Assembly: GCA_963756745.1 (NCBI GenBank)
Contig: CAVWOU010000012.1
Coordinates: 128,416 to 192,415, forward strand
Direction of reading: 5' to 3'
Source: DASPWW01 sp963756745
GTDB taxonomy: Bacteria > Actinomycetota > Thermoleophilia > Solirubrobacterales > 70-9
Length of the DNA: 64,000 nt
The notes beneath the pieces were generated by a model. That model saw only the letters and a list, made by a program, of their open reading frames with translations. It searched no databases and had not been told where the DNA came from. Position 1 is the first letter of the stretch. Each line of letters opens with the position of its first letter. Shown in pieces: positions 48,353 to 56,395 of the stretch. Made by a program: the position numbers and the translations under genes.

Positions 48353-48808
48353 GCGTCGCCCGCGCCGGGGTCCCGCGGCGCGCCGTCCGGGTCCTCGCCG
48401 TCCTGCGGCTTTCCGTTGGCGCTCGCGGCGCGCAACGAGCGCACGCAGCTCGTCGAGCCGCGCGACCTCCTGGGCGAGGATCTTCGTCTCCTCGCCGAGC
48501 CGCGAGTTCGCGACCGAGAAATGCAGCAGGAGCACGAACGCGACGCCGAACGCGGCGAGGAAGAGCGCGTTGGCGGGGTCGGCGATCCCGACCAGATCGG
48601 ACGCCCAATCGAGCAGGTCGGTCCACACGGCGAGCAGGAGCAGGACGACAGCGACCGTCATCCACAGCAGCGCGTAGCGCTCGGCGAGCTGGCGACGCCT
48701 GACCAGCTCGAGCACCGCGAGCAGCAGCACCGCGGTCACCACGACCGCGACGATCTGGACGGTGGGCTGGAGCTCGCCCGCGGCGGCGATCGGGAGCATG
48801 GCGCTCAT
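48322..48808 (-). CDS. DUF2304 membrane protein, copy A, frameshifted
   Basis: Three helices: VQIVAVVVTAVLLLAVLELV, ALLWMTVAVVLLLLAVWTD and ANALFLAAFGVAFVLLLHFS, followed by the coiled segment ETKILAQEVARLDE. This is the DUF2304 layout, usually found beside GT2 genes. An extra A at 48447 shifts the frame just after RLDE; copy B reads on normally to the stop. The 3' end overlaps the convergent glycosyltransferase by 31 bp. ATG at 48808 overlaps the upstream GT2 stop (ATGA). Confidence 0.8.
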
Positions 48809-49635
48809 CGCCCCACGGCCGCCGGCCCCGACTCCTCGCTCGTGGCGGCGGTCGCCGCCGCCGGGGCGACGGGCTGGCCCTCGGGGCGGTCAGGCGGCTG
48901 ATGACTCGGCGTCGGGCGCTTGCGGAACAGGCCGACGAACAGCGCCAGCAGCACCTTGGCCATGTAGTAGGCGCTGCGCGGATAGTCGATCGAGGAGCGC
49001 CCGAAGCCGCGCGCGTTCATCCTCACCGGCACCTCGTGCAGCCGCAGGCTGTGCGCATGGAGCATCAGGATCGCCTCGACCTCGGGGTAGTCGTGCGGGT
49101 AGTCGCGGGCGAACAGCTCGATCCCCCGGCGGTTGGTCATCCGGAATCCCGACGTCGGATCGGTGATCCGGCGGCGGACCATCACGCTGAGGATCAGCGA
49201 GAAGATCAGGTTTCCGATCCGGCGGCCGATCGGCACCTTGTAGCCCGGGTCCTCGCGGAATCGGCTCCCGCACACCATGTCGGCCTTGCCGCTCGTGCGC
49301 AGCGCCTCGAGCAGGTCGTTCAGGTAGGTGGGCTTGTGCTGGCCGTCGCCGTCGACCTGCGCGGCGACGTCGTACTCGTTGGCCGCCGCGTACTTGAACC
49401 CCGACTGCATCGCGCCGCCGATCCCGAGGTTGAACGGGTGGCGGATCACGGTCACGCCCTCGGCGCTCGCCTCGGCGAAGGTCCTGTCCGTGGACCCGTC
49501 GTCGACGACGACGATGTCGAACTCGGGGGCGTGGCGCCGGATCCCGCGCACGACCTGGCCGACCATGCCCTCCTCGTTGTAGGCGGGGATGATCGCCAGC
49601 TTGCGAAGCTGATCAGCTTGCTCGGTGTCCGTCAT
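48805..49635 (-). CDS. Family 2 glycosyltransferase (DPM1-like), copy A
   Basis: A 276-residue polyprenyl-phosphate sugar transferase type: LAIIPAYNEEGMVGQVVRG, FDIVVVDDGSTDRTF, the acceptor loop NLGIGGAMQSGF and QVDGDGQHKP, whose DGD holds the metal. SGFRMTNRRGIELFARDYPHD and a C-terminal Pro-rich tail follow. I start at ATG 49635 (MTDTEQADQLRKLAI). It forms an operon with the DUF2304 gene, a pairing seen in many actinobacteria. Confidence 0.88.
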   Translation of the reverse strand: MTDTEQADQLRKLAIIPAYNEEGMVGQVVRGIRRHAPEFDIVVVDDGSTDRTFAEASAEGVTVIRHPFNLGIGGAMQSGFKYAAANEYDVAAQVDGDGQHKPTYLNDLLEALRTSGKADMVCGSRFREDPGYKVPIGRRIGNLIFSLILSVMVRRRITDPTSGFRMTNRRGIELFARDYPHDYPEVEAILMLHAHSLRLHEVPVRMNARGFGRSSIDYPRSAYYMAKVLLALFVGLFRKRPTPSHQPPDRPEGQPVAPAAATAATSEESGPAAVGR

Positions 49636-49675
49636 GAGGCTCGCGACCGCTGGGGTCCCGGGTCGCGGAGCCAGG

Positions 49676-50797
49676 TTACCGCGCCGCCGCCGCCTCGACG
49701 ATTCCTGCACGGCGCATTGTCATCCGCATCAGGACCACGAACACGACCAGGGCGGTCGCGTTCAGGAACAGCTTGTAGTTGACCTCGATCGCGGTGAAGA
49801 TGTCGCCCCGCTCGGGCCGCGTCTCGGGGATCAGGCCGGCGAGCGAGAACAGGCCGTCGACGACGAGCGCCGCGAGCACCGTCGTCACGAACATCAGCGC
49901 CGTGATGCGGAGCGCGAACGCCGTCCCGTAGTACTTGCGGTACGCGACCACGATCGGGAGCACGATCAGGTCGGCGAAGATGAACGCGATCACGCCGGCG
50001 AACGAGATCCCTCCCGACCACAGCACCGCGGCGAGCGGCGCGTTTCCGATCGAGCACACGAAGCTCAGCACCGCGATGATCGGGCCCGCGATCACGTTCT
50101 CGATCGTCTTCACCGCGGCGGGCGCGTCCTCGACGAACAGGAAGTCGAACACGTCGTTGCCGAGCAGCCCGATGAACCCGGCGAGCAGGAACCCGATCGT
50201 GATCTCCTTCCACAGCGTCGTCCAGTCGGCGCGGAAGTTTGTGGCCACATCCGACCACGCCGCGCCCGAGGTGACGCGCTCGCGCACGCTCATCCCGGCG
50301 GAGCTCGCCATCTCGTGCTCGTGCTCCCCGCCGGCCCGGCGTGCGTGCTCGCGAGCGCGCTGCTCGAGCCGCGGTGATACGAACAGCCGCAGCATGAGCG
50401 CCATCAGCGCGATCAGGACGAATCCGCCGACGAACTCGGCGAGCGTGAACTGCCACCCGATCAGGACCCAGAGGACCAATCCCAGCTCCCAGACCAGGTT
50501 CGTGGACGCGAACTGGAAGGAGAGCGCGGTGACGGCGGACGCGCCCTTCGCGAACAGCGAGCGGGCGATCGCGATCGCCGCGTAGGAGCACGACGAGGAC
50601 GCGGCGCCGAGCCCCGTTGCCTTGGCGACCGGCGCGACCCCCGTGCCCGCGAGCGCGCGCTCGACGCGCTCGCGCGGGACCCATGCCTGGACGATCGCCG
50701 AGATCGCGAACCCGAGGACGAGCGCCCACCACACCTCGTACGCCATCAGGAACGCGTTCTGAAGCCCGTCCCAGACGGTCGAGAGCACCTCGCCCAT
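49676..50797 (-). CDS. YraQ/DUF318-type permease with His-rich loop, copy A
   Basis: A 373-residue permease with about eight to ten helices. The first family motif is AASSSCSYAAIAIARSLFAKG and the second is VCSIGNAPLAAVLWSGGISF. Between the halves lies a charged cytosolic loop with HARRAGGEHEHEMAS, a potential metal-binding segment. Start ATG at 50797 lies 7 bases from a perfect CsoR-type inverted repeat. The family function is uncertain; metal-related transport is inferred from the loop and operator. Confidence 0.8.
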   Translation of the reverse strand: MGEVLSTVWDGLQNAFLMAYEVWWALVLGFAISAIVQAWVPRERVERALAGTGVAPVAKATGLGAASSSCSYAAIAIARSLFAKGASAVTALSFQFASTNLVWELGLVLWVLIGWQFTLAEFVGGFVLIALMALMLRLFVSPRLEQRAREHARRAGGEHEHEMASSAGMSVRERVTSGAAWSDVATNFRADWTTLWKEITIGFLLAGFIGLLGNDVFDFLFVEDAPAAVKTIENVIAGPIIAVLSFVCSIGNAPLAAVLWSGGISFAGVIAFIFADLIVLPIVVAYRKYYGTAFALRITALMFVTTVLAALVVDGLFSLAGLIPETRPERGDIFTAIEVNYKLFLNATALVVFVVLMRMTMRRAGIVEAAAAR

Positions 50798-50804
50798 ACA
50801 GCGC

Positions 50805-50821
50805 ATACCCTATGGGGGTAT
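50805..50821. promoter_or_regulatory. CsoR-type operator, copy A
   Basis: ATACCC-N5-GGGTAT, a perfect 6-bp inverted repeat with a TATGG centre. This is the consensus recognised by CsoR/RcnR/CstR/FrmR-family repressors (ATACCC...GGGTAT with a G/C tract). It sits right before the permease start on the minus strand and 74 bp before the DUF1211 gene on the plus strand, so it may control both. A 14-bp palindrome at 50870-50883 lies between it and the DUF1211 start. Confidence 0.65.
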
Positions 50822-50895
50822 TAGACAGGTTTCAACCGAATGTCCGCGGCGTGCCGCCAAGAGGGTTTCCGGCCGCGCGGCCGTAACAGGTTCCG

Positions 50896-51555
50896 ATGGA
50901 GCGCTCAGAGGGCGTCGGCGGCGGTCTGCGGGCGGGTGAGGCCCGCCATCGCGACACGTGGGGACTCGAGTTCTCGCGCATCGTCGCGTTCAGCGACGGT
51001 GTGTTCGCGATCGCGATCACGCTGCTCGTGCTCCAGATCAATATCCCGGGGCACCTCCCGGCCGGCGAGACGCTGTTCGATGAGATTCTCGACCAGCACC
51101 GGGACTTCATCGCCTACGGGATCAGCTTCGCAGTGCTCGGAAAGCTGTGGCTCGCCCACCACCGCTTGTTCGCCGCGGTCGAGCGCTTCGACCCGGTGTT
51201 GATGGGGCTCAATCTCCTCTACCTGGCGTGGGTCGTGCTGGTGCCGTTCACCAGCGAGGTCCTCGGCGACTACGGGGATGACTCCACGGGTGTGATCCTG
51301 TACGCGGCGATCATGGCGGCGGTGACCATCACGTTTCAGGTCCAGATCGTCTACGCGTACCGCAAGGAAATGATCCGTCCCGAGCTGCGCGAGTACGAGC
51401 GACAGTACGGCGGAACGGCCAACTTCGCGGTAGCGGCGGTGTTCCTGCTCTCGATCCCGGTCGCGCTCGTCAGTCCGCTGGCGGCGACCGTGATGTGGCT
51501 GCTCGTTTTCGTCGCCGGCGGGTGGGCGGTGAGGTGGGCGCGGGCCCGCGCCTGA
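50896..51555 (+). CDS. TMEM175/DUF1211 family channel-like protein, copy A
   Basis: A 219-residue protein. The family signature R-x-x-x-FSDGVFAIAITLLVL is present near residues 30-50 (SRIVAFSDGVFAIAITLLVLQI), followed by five more predicted helices. Bacterial TMEM175 homologues are tetrameric K+ channels with one such repeat per subunit. ATG at 50896 starts a divergent transcript from the permease. The stop is 10 bp before the UDG gene. Confidence 0.85.
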   Translation: MERSEGVGGGLRAGEARHRDTWGLEFSRIVAFSDGVFAIAITLLVLQINIPGHLPAGETLFDEILDQHRDFIAYGISFAVLGKLWLAHHRLFAAVERFDPVLMGLNLLYLAWVVLVPFTSEVLGDYGDDSTGVILYAAIMAAVTITFQVQIVYAYRKEMIRPELREYERQYGGTANFAVAAVFLLSIPVALVSPLAATVMWLLVFVAGGWAVRWARARA

Positions 51556-51565
51556 GCCAGCCGCG

Positions 51566-52366
51566 ATGCCACCGCGAAGGGCGGGTGAAGAGGAGCTCGA
51601 GCGCCTCGCGCGCGAGGTGCACGATTGTCGCCGGTGCCCGCGGCTCGTCGCGTGGCGGGAGGCGGTCGCGTCGGACCCGCCGCGCCGCTTCCGCGGGGAG
51701 CGCTACTGGGCGCGCCCGGTGTCGGGGTTCGGCGATCCGCGGGCGCGGATCGTCCTGGTGGGTCTCGCACCGGCGGCGAACGGCGCCAATCGCACCGGGC
51801 GCATGTTCACCGGCGACCGCTCGGGCGAGTGGCTGTACGCCGCGCTTCACCGCGCCGGGCTCTCGAACCGTGCGGCCTCCGAGCGGCGCGACGACGGCCT
51901 GCGGCTCCGCGGCGCGTACGTGACCGCGGTCAACCGCTGCCCGCCGCCCGCCAACAGGCCGACGCCGGCGGAGCGCGACAACTGCCTTCCGTACCTGGCG
52001 CGCGAGCTCGCGCTGCTCGAGCGGGCGCGGGTCCTGGTCGCACTCGGGGCCTTCGCGTGGGACGGCGCGCTGCGCGCGTTGCGGGAGCTCGGCCACGAGG
52101 TTCCGCGCCCCAAGCCGCGCTTCGGGCACGGCGCCGAGGTGGAGGTCGGGCCCTTCACGCTGCTCGGGTGCTTCCACCCCAGCCAGCAGAACACGTTCAC
52201 GGGGAGGCTGACCGAGGCGATGATGGACGCGATCCTGGCTCGGGCGCGCGAGCTGGGGGGCGCATCATCGACCACAGGGGGACGCCGCGAGGAAGCTCGC
52301 GCTCCCCGTCGAGCTCGTACCCGAACCGGCGGTAGTAGGGGAGGTTCTCGGGGGCGCTCGTCGTGA
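51566..52366 (+). CDS. Family 5 uracil-DNA glycosylase (UDGb), copy A
   Basis: Motif 1 GLAPAANGANRTGRMFTGD and motif 2 CFHPSQQNTFTGRLT are those of family 5 glycosylases, which remove uracil, hypoxanthine and xanthine from DNA. Iron-sulfur ligands are visible in CRRCPRL, NRCPPPA and LGCFHPS. The conserved domain ends near residue 232. The remaining Arg/Gly-rich 34 residues run antisense through the end of the GNAT gene, a 170-bp overlap. Confidence 0.88.
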   Translation: MPPRRAGEEELERLAREVHDCRRCPRLVAWREAVASDPPRRFRGERYWARPVSGFGDPRARIVLVGLAPAANGANRTGRMFTGDRSGEWLYAALHRAGLSNRAASERRDDGLRLRGAYVTAVNRCPPPANRPTPAERDNCLPYLARELALLERARVLVALGAFAWDGALRALRELGHEVPRPKPRFGHGAEVEVGPFTLLGCFHPSQQNTFTGRLTEAMMDAILARARELGGASSTTGGRREEARAPRRARTRTGGSRGGSRGRSS

Positions 52367-52841
52367 GGTGGATCGGCACGCCGCGCGCCTCGGCGTGCCC
52401 CGCGATGTGCTCGAGCAGCGCGGTTCCGGCGCCGGTCCGCTGTGCGCCGGGGTCGACCCCGAGCGTGTGGAGGAAGTCGTGGGGCTCGTGAGGATGAACG
52501 GCGTCGATCGCGCTCGTCGCGCGCAGGCCGCGCGCGGCGGCGCCGGGCCCGGACAGCGCGACGCCCCATGCCTCGTGCACGAACGAGCGCGGCGGCGGCG
52601 GCCAGCGATCGGCCGGATAGACGATCGCGATGCCGCGCAGCTCGCCGTCGCTCGCGCCGAGCACAGCGCCGTGCGCGTATGCGCGGACCAGTGCGCCGCG
52701 GTAGAACCGATTCAACATCCGCCATCGCGGCCGGCTTCGACGGGGGCCGATCGCGAGCCACGCCGGGTAGTCCCGAAACGCGTCGGCGAGCACGTGCGCC
52801 GCGTGGCGCGAGCGATCGGGCGGTAGCGGTCCGACTTTCAT
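52197..52841 (-). CDS. GNAT family N-acetyltransferase, copy A
   Basis: A 214-residue protein: MKVGPLPPDRSRHAAHVLADAF at the start, and the acetyl-CoA loop LGVDPGAQRTGAGTALLEHI (Q/R-x-x-G-x-G/A). YYRRFGYELDGERELPRGVPL is the final GNAT strand pair. Its ATG is only 7 bp from the divergent GTG of copy B's glycosyltransferase, because the duplication junction removed its native upstream region. The 3' end overlaps the UDG gene. Confidence 0.85.
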   Translation of the reverse strand: MKVGPLPPDRSRHAAHVLADAFRDYPAWLAIGPRRSRPRWRMLNRFYRGALVRAYAHGAVLGASDGELRGIAIVYPADRWPPPPRSFVHEAWGVALSGPGAAARGLRATSAIDAVHPHEPHDFLHTLGVDPGAQRTGAGTALLEHIAGHAEARGVPIHLTTSAPENLPYYRRFGYELDGERELPRGVPLWSMMRPPARAPEPGSRPSSPRSASP

Positions 52842-52848
52842 TGCCCGC

Positions 52849-53853
52849 GTGGTCGTGACCTACAACTGCCGGGAGGCGGTGGGGCGCTCGCTGCCTCCGC
52901 TCGTCGAGCAGCTTCGCGAGGGCGACGAGCTGGTCGTCGTCGACAACGCGTCCACCGACGGCACCCCCGAGACGGTTCGCGAGCTCGCTCCCGGCGCAGC
53001 CCTGCTCGAGCCGGGCGCCAACCTCGGCTTCGCCGCGGGGTGCAACGCCGGCGCCGCCCGCGCGTCCGGGGAGCTGCTTTCGTTCCTCAACCCCGACGCC
53101 GTGGTCTCGGAGGGGTTTCGCGCCGCGATCGCCCGCCCGCTCGACGACGATCGCGGCTGGGCCGCCTGGATGGGCCTCGTGACCGCCGCGGGCGGCCGCG
53201 TCGTCAACACCGAGGGCGGCGTCGTCCACTTCACGGGCATCGCGTGGGCGGGCGGCGCGGGCAGGCGGCTCGACCCCGCCGCCGCGCCCGAGCCCCGCGA
53301 GGTCGGGTTCGCCTCGGGAGCCTGCCTCGCGATCCCGCGTGACCGGTGGGAGCGCGCGCGCGGCTTCCCGGGCGAGTTCTTCCTCTACCACGAGGACGTC
53401 GACCTCTCGCTGCGGCTGCGGCTCGCGGGGGGAAGGATCGGGATCGAGCCAGGCGCCGTCGTCGACCACGAGTACGAGTTCGAGAAGGGCCCCGCCAAGT
53501 GGCGCTACATGGAGCGCAATCGCTGGGCGACGATCGTGCGCACCTACCCCGCGTCGCTGCTCGCGCTGCTGGCGCCGGCGCTGGTGGCCACCGAGCTCGC
53601 GCTGATCGCGATCTCGATCGCGGGCGGGTGGGGGCGGCAGAAGCTCCGCGCGTGGGCGGACGTGGCGCGCTGGCTTCCGCGCCTGCTGCGCGAGCGCCGC
53701 GCGATCCAGGCCGGCCGCGAGGTCCGGGGCGGGGAGTTCGCGTCCGCCCTCACCGCGGAGCTGTCTTCGCCGTATCTGGGGCGGGTCGGCGCCGCCGCCC
53801 CGCTGCGCTGGGCGCTGCGCGCCTACTGGTCGGTCGTCCGGGCGCTGCTCTGA
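52849..53853 (+). CDS. Family 2 glycosyltransferase, copy B, intact but 5'-trimmed
   Basis: A 334-residue intact version. The duplication boundary removed the original TTG start and first codons; a GTG at 52849 lies exactly at the junction (MVVTYNCREAVGRSLPP), so the protein lacks about seven N-terminal residues, including part of the first beta strand. The remainder has VVVDNASTDGT, FLNPDAVV and RGFPGEFFLYHEDVDLS in one frame. Expression needs a new promoter, because only the GNAT gene lies upstream. Confidence 0.85.
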   Translation: MVVTYNCREAVGRSLPPLVEQLREGDELVVVDNASTDGTPETVRELAPGAALLEPGANLGFAAGCNAGAARASGELLSFLNPDAVVSEGFRAAIARPLDDDRGWAAWMGLVTAAGGRVVNTEGGVVHFTGIAWAGGAGRRLDPAAAPEPREVGFASGACLAIPRDRWERARGFPGEFFLYHEDVDLSLRLRLAGGRIGIEPGAVVDHEYEFEKGPAKWRYMERNRWATIVRTYPASLLALLAPALVATELALIAISIAGGWGRQKLRAWADVARWLPRLLRERRAIQAGREVRGGEFASALTAELSSPYLGRVGAAAPLRWALRAYWSVVRALL

Positions 53854-54308
53854 GCGTCGCCCGCGCCGGGGTCCCGCGGCGCGCCGTCAGGGTCCTCGCC
53901 GTCCTGCGGCTTCCCGTTGGCGCTCGGGGCGCGCAACGAGCGCACGCGCTCGTCGAGCCGCGCGACCTCCTGGGCGAGGATCTTCGTCTCCTCGCCGAGC
54001 CGCGAGTTCGCGACCGAGAAATGCAGCAGGAGCACGAACGCGACGCCGAACGCGGCGAGGAAGAGCGCGTTGGCGGGGTCGGCGATCCCGACCAGATCGG
54101 ACGCCCAATCGAGCAGGTCGGTCCACACGGCGAGCACGAGCAGGACGACCGCGACCGTCATCCACAGCAGCGCGTAGCGCTCGGCGAGCTGGCGACGCCT
54201 GACCAGCTCGAGCACCGCGAGCAGCAGCACCGCGGTCACCACGACCGCGACGATCTGGACGGTGGGCTGGAGCTCGCCCGCGGCGGCGATCGGGAGCATG
54301 GTGCTCAT
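53823..54308 (-). CDS. DUF2304 membrane protein, copy B
   Basis: A 161-residue intact protein. Three transmembrane helices (about residues 15-35, 46-64 and 79-97) are followed by a short coiled segment (ETKILAQEVARLDERVRSL) and a Gly/Asp/Pro-rich acidic tail. It overlaps the convergent glycosyltransferase by 31 bp, and its ATG overlaps the upstream GT2 stop. Likely a membrane partner of the DPM1-like transferase; the function is not established. Confidence 0.85.
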   Translation of the reverse strand: MSTMLPIAAAGELQPTVQIVAVVVTAVLLLAVLELVRRRQLAERYALLWMTVAVVLLVLAVWTDLLDWASDLVGIADPANALFLAAFGVAFVLLLHFSVANSRLGEETKILAQEVARLDERVRSLRAPSANGKPQDGEDPDGAPRDPGAGDAQSSARTTDQ

Positions 54309-55135
54309 CGTCCCACGGCCGCCGGCCCCGACTCCTCGCTCGTGGCGGCGGTCGCCGCCGCGGGGGCGACGGGCTGGCCCTCGGGGCGGTCAGGCGGCTG
54401 ATGGCTCGGCGTCGGGCGCTTTCGGAACAGGCCGACGAACAGCGCCAGCAGCACCTTGGCCATGTAGTAGGCGCTGCGCGGATAGTCGATCGAGGAGCGC
54501 CCGAAGCCGCGCGCGTTCATCCTCACGGGCACCTCGTGCAGCCGCAGGCTGTGCGCATGGAGCATCAGGATCGCCTCGACCTCGGGGTAGTCGTGCGGGT
54601 AGTCGCGGGCGAACAGCTCGATCCCCCGGCGGTTGGTCATCCGGAATCCCGACGTCGGATCGGTGATCCGGCGGCGGACCATCACGCTGAGGATCAGCGA
54701 GAAGATCAGGTTTCCGATCCGGCGGCCGATCGGCACCTTGTAGCCCGGGTCCTCGCGGAATCGGCTACCGCACACCATGTCGGCCTTGCCGCTCGTGCGC
54801 AGCGCCTCGAGCAGGTCGTTCAGGTAGGTGGGCTTGTGCTGGCCGTCGCCGTCGACCTGCACGGCGACGTCGTACTCGTTGGCCGCCGCGTACTTGAACC
54901 CCGACTGCATCGCGCCGCCGATCCCGAGGTTGAACGGGTGGCGGATCACGGTCACGCCCTCGGCGCTCGCCTCGGCGAAGGTCCTGTCCGTGGACCCGTC
55001 GTCGACGACGACGATGTCGAACTCGGGGGCGTGGCGCCGGATCCCGCGCACGACCTGGCCGACCATGCCCTCCTCGTTGTAGGCGGGGATGATCGCCAGC
55101 TTGCGAAGCTGATCAGCTTGCTCGGTGTCCGTCAT
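54305..55135 (-). CDS. Family 2 glycosyltransferase (DPM1-like), copy B
   Basis: 276 residues, nearly identical to copy A. One clear difference is DVAVQVDGDGQ here against DVAAQVDGDGQ in copy A; the Val form is the usual one before the metal motif. Start ATG at 55135. Confidence 0.88.
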   Translation of the reverse strand: MTDTEQADQLRKLAIIPAYNEEGMVGQVVRGIRRHAPEFDIVVVDDGSTDRTFAEASAEGVTVIRHPFNLGIGGAMQSGFKYAAANEYDVAVQVDGDGQHKPTYLNDLLEALRTSGKADMVCGSRFREDPGYKVPIGRRIGNLIFSLILSVMVRRRITDPTSGFRMTNRRGIELFARDYPHDYPEVEAILMLHAHSLRLHEVPVRMNARGFGRSSIDYPRSAYYMAKVLLALFVGLFRKRPTPSHQPPDRPEGQPVAPAAATAATSEESGPAAVGR

Positions 55136-55175
55136 GAGGCTCGCGACCGCTGGGGTCCCGGGTCGCGGAGCCAGG

Positions 55176-56297
55176 TTACCGCGCCGCCGCCGCCTCGACG
55201 ATTCCTGCACGGCGCATTGTCATCCGCATCAGGACCACGAACACGACCAGGGCGGTCGCGTTGAGGAACAGCTTGTAGTTGACCTCGATCGCGGTGAAGA
55301 TGTCGCCCCGCTCGGGCCGCGTCTCGGGGATCAGGCCGGCGAGCGAGAACAGGCCGTCGACGACGAGCGCCGCGAGCACCGTCGTCACGAACATCAGCGC
55401 CGTGATGCGGAGCGCGAACGCGGTCCCGTAGTACTTGCGGTACGCGACCACGATCGGGAGCACGATCAGGTCGGCGAAGATGAACGCGATCACGCCGGCG
55501 AACGAGATCCCTCCCGACCACAGCACCGCGGCGAGCGGCGCGTTTCCGATCGAGCACACGAAGCTCAGCACCGCGATGATCGGGCCCGCGATCACGTTCT
55601 CGATCGTGTTCACCGCGGCGGGCGCGTCCTCGACGAACAGGAAGTCGAACACGTCGTTGCCGAGCAGCCCGATGAACCCGGCGAGCAGGAACCCGATCGT
55701 GATCTCCTTCCACAGCGTCGTCCAGTCGGCGCGGAAGTTTGTGGCCACATCCGACCACGCCGCGCCCGAGGTGACGCGCTCGCGCACGCTCATCCCGGCG
55801 GAGCTCGCCGTCTCGTGCTCGTGCTCCCCGCCGGCCCGGCGTGCGTGCTCGCGAGCGCGCTGCTCGAGGCGCGGTGACACGAACAGCCGCAGCATGAGCG
55901 CCATCAGCGCGATCAGGACGAATCCGCCGACGAACTCGGCGAGCGTGAACTGCCACCCGATCAGGACCCAGAGGACCAATCCCAGCTCCCAGACCAGGTT
56001 CGTGGACGCGAACTGGAAGGAGAGCGCGGTGACGGCGGACGCGCCCTTCGCGAACAGCGAGCGGGCGATCGCGATCGCCGCGTAGGAGCACGACGAGGAC
56101 GCGGCGCCGAGCCCCGTCGCCTTGGCGACCGGCCCGACCCCCGTGCCCGCGAGCGCGCGCTCGACGCGCTCGCGCGGGACCCATGCCTGGACGATCGCCG
56201 AGATCGCGAACCCGAGGACGAGCGCCCACCACACCTCGTACGCCATCAGGAACGCGTTCTGAAGCCCGTCCCAGACGGTCGAGAGCACCTCACCCAT
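55176..56297 (-). CDS. YraQ/DUF318-type permease, copy B
   Basis: 373 residues. Differences from copy A include GVGPVAK for GVAPVAK, HETASS for HEMASS in the His-rich loop, and AVNTIE for AVKTIE. Start ATG at 56297 (MGEVLSTVWDGLQ) lies 6 bases from its own copy of the operator. Confidence 0.8.
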   Translation of the reverse strand: MGEVLSTVWDGLQNAFLMAYEVWWALVLGFAISAIVQAWVPRERVERALAGTGVGPVAKATGLGAASSSCSYAAIAIARSLFAKGASAVTALSFQFASTNLVWELGLVLWVLIGWQFTLAEFVGGFVLIALMALMLRLFVSPRLEQRAREHARRAGGEHEHETASSAGMSVRERVTSGAAWSDVATNFRADWTTLWKEITIGFLLAGFIGLLGNDVFDFLFVEDAPAAVNTIENVIAGPIIAVLSFVCSIGNAPLAAVLWSGGISFAGVIAFIFADLIVLPIVVAYRKYYGTAFALRITALMFVTTVLAALVVDGLFSLAGLIPETRPERGDIFTAIEVNYKLFLNATALVVFVVLMRMTMRRAGIVEAAAAR

Positions 56298-56303
56298 CGG
56301 CGC

Positions 56304-56320
56304 ATACCCTATGGGGGTAT
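56304..56320. promoter_or_regulatory. CsoR-type operator, copy B
   Basis: The same ATACCC-N5-GGGTAT element, identical across all 17 bases. The bases between it and the permease start differ from copy A (an indel and substitutions) and a one-base indel lies just beyond it. The operator itself is therefore better conserved than its immediate flanks. Confidence 0.65.
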
Positions 56321-56395
56321 TAGACCAGGTTTCAACCGAATGTCCGCGGCGTGCCGCCAAGAGGGTTTCCGGCCGCGCGGCCGTAACAGGTTCCG

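Larger units (their letters stand above)
47346..52847. repeat. Tandem duplication, copy A (5,502 bp)
   Basis: A 5.5-kb block repeated head to tail without any spacer: copy A ends at 52847 and copy B begins at 52848. It carries seven genes. Relative to copy B it has three one-base additions (near 47860, at 48447 and just before the operator at 50801) and one one-base loss (near 50826), plus scattered substitutions. The boundaries share no visible long homology; left and right flanks differ completely. Confidence 0.97.
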
